Positions 7,211-11,179 of a stretch of 11,179 bases of DNA are shown here, piece after piece; the first letter of the stretch is position 1, and the number at the start of each line of letters is the position of its first letter. The notes beneath the pieces are model-generated. The model did no database searches. It worked only from the letters and a program-made list of their open reading frames with translations, and had not been told where the DNA came from. A program made the position numbers and the translations under genes. The stretch lies in contig JAAYEY010000013.1 of NCBI GenBank assembly GCA_012728505.1, positions 1 to 11,179 of the forward strand, in the 5' to 3' direction. This DNA is from Synergistaceae bacterium (lineage in GTDB: Bacteria; Synergistota; Synergistia; Synergistales; Synergistaceae).

Positions 7211-7224
7211 GGTAAAATGTTACC
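7211..7224. promoter_or_regulatory. 5-4-5 dyad GGTAA-AATG-TTACC in the leader of the second MATE gene
   Basis: Perfect 5-bp arms flank a 4-nt centre, the same geometry as the core of the dyad on the other side (ATCCA-CACA-TGGAT) but with a different sequence. It would lie at about +11 to +24 of the forward transcript, where a bound repressor could act as a roadblock or where a small RNA hairpin could form. Function is inferred. Confidence 0.4.
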
Positions 7225-7274
7225 CTCTCTATTGAACTTTTTCTAAAGCAAAAAAACACAAAGCGAGGAAACCT

Positions 7275-8651
7275 ATGGGACATAAGGTTCGAGAGACAAG
7301 TAAGGCCCAGCATCTTAGAATGACAACCATGCCAATACCGGGGTTGGTAATTAAGCTTGCTGTGCCTACAATAATCAGCATGCTCGTAACAGCTATATAC
7401 AGTACAGCAGATACTTTTTTCGTTTCCAAGCTGGGAACAAGCGCCAGCGCGGCGGTAGGGGTAGTATTTTCTATCATGGCTTTATTCCAGGCGATTGGCT
7501 TTACTTTTGGCACAGGTGCGGCGAGTATAATCTCAAGAAAACTTGGCACTCATGACGTAGGTTCTGCCAGCAGGTACGCATCAACCTCCTTTTTCCTTGC
7601 CTTAGGATCAGGCACGCTTTTTGCCTTATACGGACTTTCTTCCCTCGATAGTTTTATACTAAAGCTTGGTGCAACAGAAACCATCCTTCCTTATGCAAAG
7701 AGCTATGCTATGTACATTTTATTAGGGGCACCAATAATGTGTACCTCTTTTGTTATGAACACTGCACTAAGAGCCGAGGGAAAGGCCGCTTTTGCTATGG
7801 TCGGCCTTGTGACCGGAGCAATTCTTAATATAGTTTTAGACCCCATTTTCATCTTCACGTTCAACCTCGGGATATCGGGAGCAGCTATAGCAACACTGAT
7901 ATCACAGTCTATTAGTTTTTCAATACTTCTCTCATTTTTTGTGTTTAGAAAAAGTAGCATAAGGATCCGATTCAGAAATATTTCAAGGAGACCTCGAGAG
8001 TATGCTGAAATCCTTTCACTGGGTACTCCTTCTCTGTTCAGACAAGGACTTGCGAGCATAGCAACTGTCGCTCTCAATGTAGCGGCTTCTCTTTACGGAG
8101 ATGCAGCGGTAGCTGCAATGTCGATAGTTGGACGCACATTTATGGTTGTTTTGTCTGTAATTGTTGGTCTTGGCCAGGGATTCATGCCTGTTTCAGGCTA
8201 TAATTTTGGCGCAAAGAATTACGCCCGTGTAAAAGAAGCCTTCTGGTTTACAGTAAAAGTGGGGCTTGCCATCACCGCTGTGATGTCTCTGATTGGATTT
8301 ATAATGGCGCCAGAGATAATAGCCTCCTTTAGAAAAGAAGATGCCGATGTAATAGCGATAGGGACTTTTGCGATGCGTTTGCAGTTTTCATTTCTCATAC
8401 TCCAGCCTCTTTTCGTTTCGACGAATATGCTTTTCCAGTCTACAGGACATGCTGTAAGAGCTTCCTTCCTTGCATCGAACCGGCAAGGCCTTTACTTTCT
8501 TCCATTGATATTCATCCTCCCAAGGCTCTTTGGCCTTAGAGGAGTAGAGATAACCCAGCCCATTTCAGATATATTAAGCTTCCTTACTTGCATTCCTTTC
8601 TTATACTTTTTTATGAGAAAACTGACGGAGTTGGAAAAAGAGAAAATTTAA
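7275..8651 (+). CDS. MATE-family multidrug efflux transporter (second pump)
   Basis: This is a second inner-membrane MATE exporter of 458 residues and about 12 helices, closer in look to the MepA/DinF-like bacterial branch. Typical features are LAVPTIISMLVTAIYSTADT near residue 30, LGTSASAAVGVVF, the NTALRAEGKAAFAM loop near 165 and a second-half copy (GTPSLFRQGLASIATVALN, then GQGFMPVSGYNFGAKNY). The start is ATG 7275 with GAGG 6 nt upstream. It is divergent from the other MATE gene and 21 bp before the nitroreductase, with which it probably forms an operon. It is clearly different in sequence from the first pump, so this is not a recent tandem duplication. Substrates are unknown. Confidence 0.94.
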   Translation: MGHKVRETSKAQHLRMTTMPIPGLVIKLAVPTIISMLVTAIYSTADTFFVSKLGTSASAAVGVVFSIMALFQAIGFTFGTGAASIISRKLGTHDVGSASRYASTSFFLALGSGTLFALYGLSSLDSFILKLGATETILPYAKSYAMYILLGAPIMCTSFVMNTALRAEGKAAFAMVGLVTGAILNIVLDPIFIFTFNLGISGAAIATLISQSISFSILLSFFVFRKSSIRIRFRNISRRPREYAEILSLGTPSLFRQGLASIATVALNVAASLYGDAAVAAMSIVGRTFMVVLSVIVGLGQGFMPVSGYNFGAKNYARVKEAFWFTVKVGLAITAVMSLIGFIMAPEIIASFRKEDADVIAIGTFAMRLQFSFLILQPLFVSTNMLFQSTGHAVRASFLASNRQGLYFLPLIFILPRLFGLRGVEITQPISDILSFLTCIPFLYFFMRKLTELEKEKI

Positions 8652-8672
8652 ACTTTCATAGGAGATGATCGA

Positions 8673-9212
8673 ATGTATCAACTGGATGAGATTATTATAA
8701 AAAGGCAGAGCTGCCGAAGCTATGAACCAAAACCTGTTGCCAGGGAAGATATCATTAAATGTCTCGATGCTGCAAGACTTGCTCCATCTGCATGCAACAG
8801 TCAGCCATGGAGGTTTACGATCATAACGGAACCACAAACAAAAACAAAACTTGCAGACCTTCTTAAAATAATCGGAGGCAACAAATTTGCCGACGAAGCT
8901 CCGGTGCTTATTGCTGTCGCAGAAGAGGCCTGTCCAGAACTTATGCCTGGAGTTCTAAAAAAATGGGACTGCAAACATTTTGCACATGGCGATATCGGAA
9001 TAGCCGTTGCACACCTCACACTTAAGGCTACAGAGCTAGGTCTTGCGACGTGCATTATGGGAACGTTCGAGGATAAAGATGTGAAAGAACTGCTTAATAT
9101 TCCTGAAGAACATAAAACCCGAGTGATTATCTCACTTGGTTATCCGTCAGACAGCAAAGAGAGAGGTAAAAACCGTAAAAGCCTTGACGAAATAGCTAGA
9201 TTTATAGAATAG
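8673..9212 (+). CDS. Nitroreductase-family FMN-dependent oxidoreductase
   Basis: This is a cytoplasmic flavoprotein of 179 residues, at the short end of the nitroreductase family. Such proteins use FMN and NAD(P)H to reduce nitro compounds, quinones or other electrophiles. FMN phosphate and ring contacts are suggested by KRQSCRSYEPKPV (10-22), APSACNSQPW (37-46), GLATCIMG (123-130) and SLGYP (154-158). A strong GGAG sits 8 nt before the ATG, and the gene follows the MATE stop by 21 bp, so it is likely co-transcribed with the pump. A reductase next to an exporter suggests modify-and-expel detoxification, but the physiological substrate is not visible. Its stop is 14 bp from the stop of the convergent thioesterase; no terminator is evident. 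Confidence 0.92.
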   Translation: MYQLDEIIIKRQSCRSYEPKPVAREDIIKCLDAARLAPSACNSQPWRFTIITEPQTKTKLADLLKIIGGNKFADEAPVLIAVAEEACPELMPGVLKKWDCKHFAHGDIGIAVAHLTLKATELGLATCIMGTFEDKDVKELLNIPEEHKTRVIISLGYPSDSKERGKNRKSLDEIARFIE

Positions 9213-9226
9213 AGGCTAAGAGTTAC

Positions 9227-9961
9227 CTATGCCCATAAAGAGCTCAACTTAGCATAGACTCTCTCGTCTTCCATGCGACGCAGTGAATGCAAGAAATATC
9301 TACCCTTATTGTGGGGCAGCTCCTGAGTTAGACATCGAACCCTTGTCCTGGATACAGAGTGCATGAATTCGCACTCTACCAACATAGGGGCCAGTTTTTC
9401 ATTAACTTCTGCCGGCACGGTATCAAGAGCCCAGCCAAAGAAAACAGTATGGTTGGTATGGTTGTTTACATCGAGATCTTGCCAACGCACTTTCCATATT
9501 TCTTCCAATTTAGAGGAAGTAAGTTCGGGAACGGCTACGTCTTTGGGAAATTCTTCTGTTATACGATCAGTAAAGCTTGCCATAAGTGCGCTCTTATCCA
9601 AACGCACTGGCCTCCGTTTTTTGAGGTCTACCAACACCCACCAGGTATAAGCAGACCCAAGGAATTCACCAAGCCCATTCCAAAGTTTGTACGAACGCAA
9701 AGAGAACAAGTTACGATAAGGCTCAGCGTAGGTTTTTATTCTTAGCTTTCTGTCCTCTCTGACCGGATATTTTTGGAGTTCTACCCGATATTTTCTCAAG
9801 ACCCATGTTAAATTTTGCTTCAGGGTCTGTCTCACGGATAGGTTAAACTTTGAAGCATCAACATCCGCCAGTTCCTGAAACATCTCAAGCAGAAAACCAA
9901 ATTTAAGCCTTCCCTTAGGGTCGATCCCACTGAAAGGGATCTGGATTTCAAGATCAGTCAT
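9227..9961 (-). CDS. Acyl-ACP thioesterase (FatA/FatB-like, double hotdog)
   Basis: This cytoplasmic hydrolase cleaves acyl-acyl carrier protein to free fatty acid. At 244 residues it is the usual size of bacterial members. The N-terminal hotdog (about 1-140) carries the family-typical SLRSYKLWNGLGEFLGSAYT. The C-terminal hotdog carries RWQDLDVNNHTNH, equivalent to the plant DLDVNQHVNN signature, with likely catalytic Asp164, Asn166 and His168. The position of the Cys once proposed in plant enzymes is not a Cys here, as expected for bacterial homologues. The ATG lies within the 3' end of the ligase gene (8-bp overlap, ATGACTGA) with no good Shine-Dalgarno, so it is probably translated by coupling. 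Chain-length preference is unknown. Confidence 0.92.
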   Translation of the reverse strand: MTDLEIQIPFSGIDPKGRLKFGFLLEMFQELADVDASKFNLSVRQTLKQNLTWVLRKYRVELQKYPVREDRKLRIKTYAEPYRNLFSLRSYKLWNGLGEFLGSAYTWWVLVDLKKRRPVRLDKSALMASFTDRITEEFPKDVAVPELTSSKLEEIWKVRWQDLDVNNHTNHTVFFGWALDTVPAEVNEKLAPMLVECEFMHSVSRTRVRCLTQELPHNKGRYFLHSLRRMEDERVYAKLSSLWA

Positions 9962-11132
9962 CTAGGTAACTGTCGAAGTACCCCTGTATGTAAACCACCG
10001 GTGTCCCTTTGTCTCCAGAACCTGAGGTCAGGTCACATAGAGATCCGATAAGATCAGTCATACGTCTTGGAGTAGTTCCAAGAGTGCTGTTGCCGTATTT
10101 GTCCATCTTATCCTTGGATCTGATCGCTTCTTTCACAGCTTCAGTGGGATCCTTCCCTTCTGCATTATCAGCTACATATTTGAACTTTATCTCTTTAGGC
10201 ATTCCGTTTAATCCGTCGGTATATCCTGGTGATACCACAGGATCAGCAAGTTCCCATATCCCGCATACAGGGTCTTTGAAAGCACCGTCTCCGTATATGA
10301 GCACTTCGATATTCTTTCCTGTACGTTTGAAAAGATCAGCCTGTAGCTCTTCCACAAATTTGTCGCAGTCCCTCGGGAAGAGTTTTACTGAGATGTCGTT
10401 TGTGTAGTTGGATCCAAGCAGACCATATTTCTCATTAAAGCCCGCTCCCTCCCTAACCGGAGAACTGCATATCTCATCCATTGAGATTACAGTTGCTCCC
10501 GCTTTTTCCAAAATAGCCTTGTGAAGCTTTCTCGTATGTATGCTTGCGACTATCACTGTTTTAGAAAAGCTTAGCGCTGCAAGCGGATTGTTCGCAAAGT
10601 ATATAGAAACTTTTTCAGGATCTATCGATTTATATAGTTCGACATAATCTACGCCGGTAAAAGGATGCTTGTTTGCTCCAAATACTTCGTAGTATTCTTT
10701 TTCGTCAAAGGTTTCTTTTGTGAGTTTATCTTCGTTAAGATAGAAATTCATTGGGGCTATTACCTGATTTCCGACCTCATCGGAGGGGTATGAAAGAAAC
10801 AAACGCACATGTCCCCTTACTCCATTTACAATTCCTTTAAGAAGCAGGTGAAATCTGTTCCTGCTTAATATTGGAAATATTATAGAGACATCCCCATCCG
10901 GTACTTTTAATCTGACATCCTCAGATATGTCTGAGACGGTCACATAATTCCCCTGCGATCTGGCAAGAAGGGACTCTGTAACGCCGACTATATCCTTGTC
11001 TCTTATGACGAAAGGATCTCTCTCGTTCTCTGATGCGGCAATGATCGTATCGGAAATTATGTTTATCAAATCCGCACCTTTAGTTATTACAGGCAGACGG
11101 ATACCTCTGGAAGCTGCTCCAACATAACGCAT
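9954..11132 (-). CDS. CofE-like (COG1478) gamma-glutamyl ligase family protein, annotated in relatives as F420-0:gamma-glutamyl ligase
   Basis: This resembles the CofE family, which in F420-producing organisms adds gamma-linked glutamate to coenzyme F420-0 using GTP. At 392 residues it is far longer than archaeal CofE (about 250), matching the long version I recall from anaerobic bacteria. Recognisable pieces are the N-terminal [11 protein letters not shown], then [20 protein letters not shown] (46-65), similar to the CofE strand-and-loop for the nucleotide, a [11 protein letters not shown] segment (281-291) and a C-terminal [10 protein letters not shown]. No other F420 genes are visible. A COG1478 member in Chlamydia has been reported to replace folylpolyglutamate synthase, so another acceptor is plausible. 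The start ATG 11132 has GGAGG 9 nt upstream. It overlaps the thioesterase start by 8 bp. Family membership is fairly sure; substrate is not. Confidence 0.8.
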   Translation of the reverse strand: MRYVGAASRGIRLPVITKGADLINIISDTIIAASENERDPFVIRDKDIVGVTESLLARSQGNYVTVSDISEDVRLKVPDGDVSIIFPILSRNRFHLLLKGIVNGVRGHVRLFLSYPSDEVGNQVIAPMNFYLNEDKLTKETFDEKEYYEVFGANKHPFTGVDYVELYKSIDPEKVSIYFANNPLAALSFSKTVIVASIHTRKLHKAILEKAGATVISMDEICSSPVREGAGFNEKYGLLGSNYTNDISVKLFPRDCDKFVEELQADLFKRTGKNIEVLIYGDGAFKDPVCGIWELADPVVSPGYTDGLNGMPKEIKFKYVADNAEGKDPTEAVKEAIRSKDKMDKYGNSTLGTTPRRMTDLIGSLCDLTSGSGDKGTPVVYIQGYFDSYLDD

Positions 11133-11179
11133 GTTATTTTTCCTCCCAAACAGGGTATATTCTCTTTGTGAATCAAACA
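11133..11179 (-). promoter_or_regulatory. Leader with strong Shine-Dalgarno for the CofE-like gene
   Basis: The reverse strand reads TTTGGGAGGAAAAATAAC before the ATG, placing GGGAGG 9 nt from the start. The promoter is not identifiable: any -35 element would fall beyond the window edge. Confidence 0.55.

Noticed and set aside
9215..9253. GCTAAG...CTTAGC inverted repeat as a terminator after the nitroreductase
   Set aside because: A 6-bp stem with a 27-nt loop and no T-tract is not a credible terminator, and it overlaps thioesterase coding sequence.

Overview
The window reads as ordinary chromosome of an anaerobic or facultative bacterium with mid-to-low GC and AT-rich intergenic regions. 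Genes are tightly packed, Shine-Dalgarno sites are strong (AGGAGG, GGGAGG) and TTG starts are used. The gene set (AGCS amino-acid symporter, MATE pumps, stand-alone nitroreductase, CofE-like gamma-glutamyl ligase joined to an acyl-ACP thioesterase) would suit an amino-acid-fermenting anaerobe such as a Synergistota or clostridial lineage. That placement is a weak inference, because no rRNA or phylogenetic marker is present. I see no IS element, phage gene, CRISPR array, tRNA or rRNA.

Left part (1-3640). The window opens inside an MgtA-type Mg2+ P-type ATPase, just after its phosphorylation site. The gene ends at a strong hairpin that probably also serves the convergent AGCS-type Na+/amino-acid symporter. 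An AT-rich gap of about 470 bp follows. It holds three short inverted repeats and a good sigma-70 promoter for a membrane diguanylate cyclase.

Middle (3638-9212). The diguanylate cyclase has an intact GGDEF site and an RxxD inhibitory site. It converges with a reverse-strand cluster whose order in transcription is MATE efflux pump, MarR-family regulator, VOC/glyoxalase. A second MATE pump followed by a nitroreductase is transcribed divergently from the first. The two divergent promoters (TTGACA-16-TATTAT and TTGTCA-18-AATAAT) share essentially one -35 hexamer. A dyad with 9-bp arms (8/9 matching) overlaps the -10 of the MarR-side promoter, and a second 5-4-5 dyad lies just downstream of the other promoter. 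The simplest reading is a MarR-controlled divergent detoxification locus with two exporters, a flavin reductase and a glyoxalase-fold enzyme. This is the best-supported regulatory story in the window.

Right part (9227-11132). On the reverse strand, a CofE/COG1478-like gamma-glutamyl ligase overlaps by 8 bp the start of an acyl-ACP thioesterase, so the two are probably translationally coupled. The ligase's substrate is not evident: nothing else here points to F420 synthesis.

I found no clearly unprecedented system. The divergent MATE/MarR control region and the ligase-thioesterase coupling are the items most worth following up.
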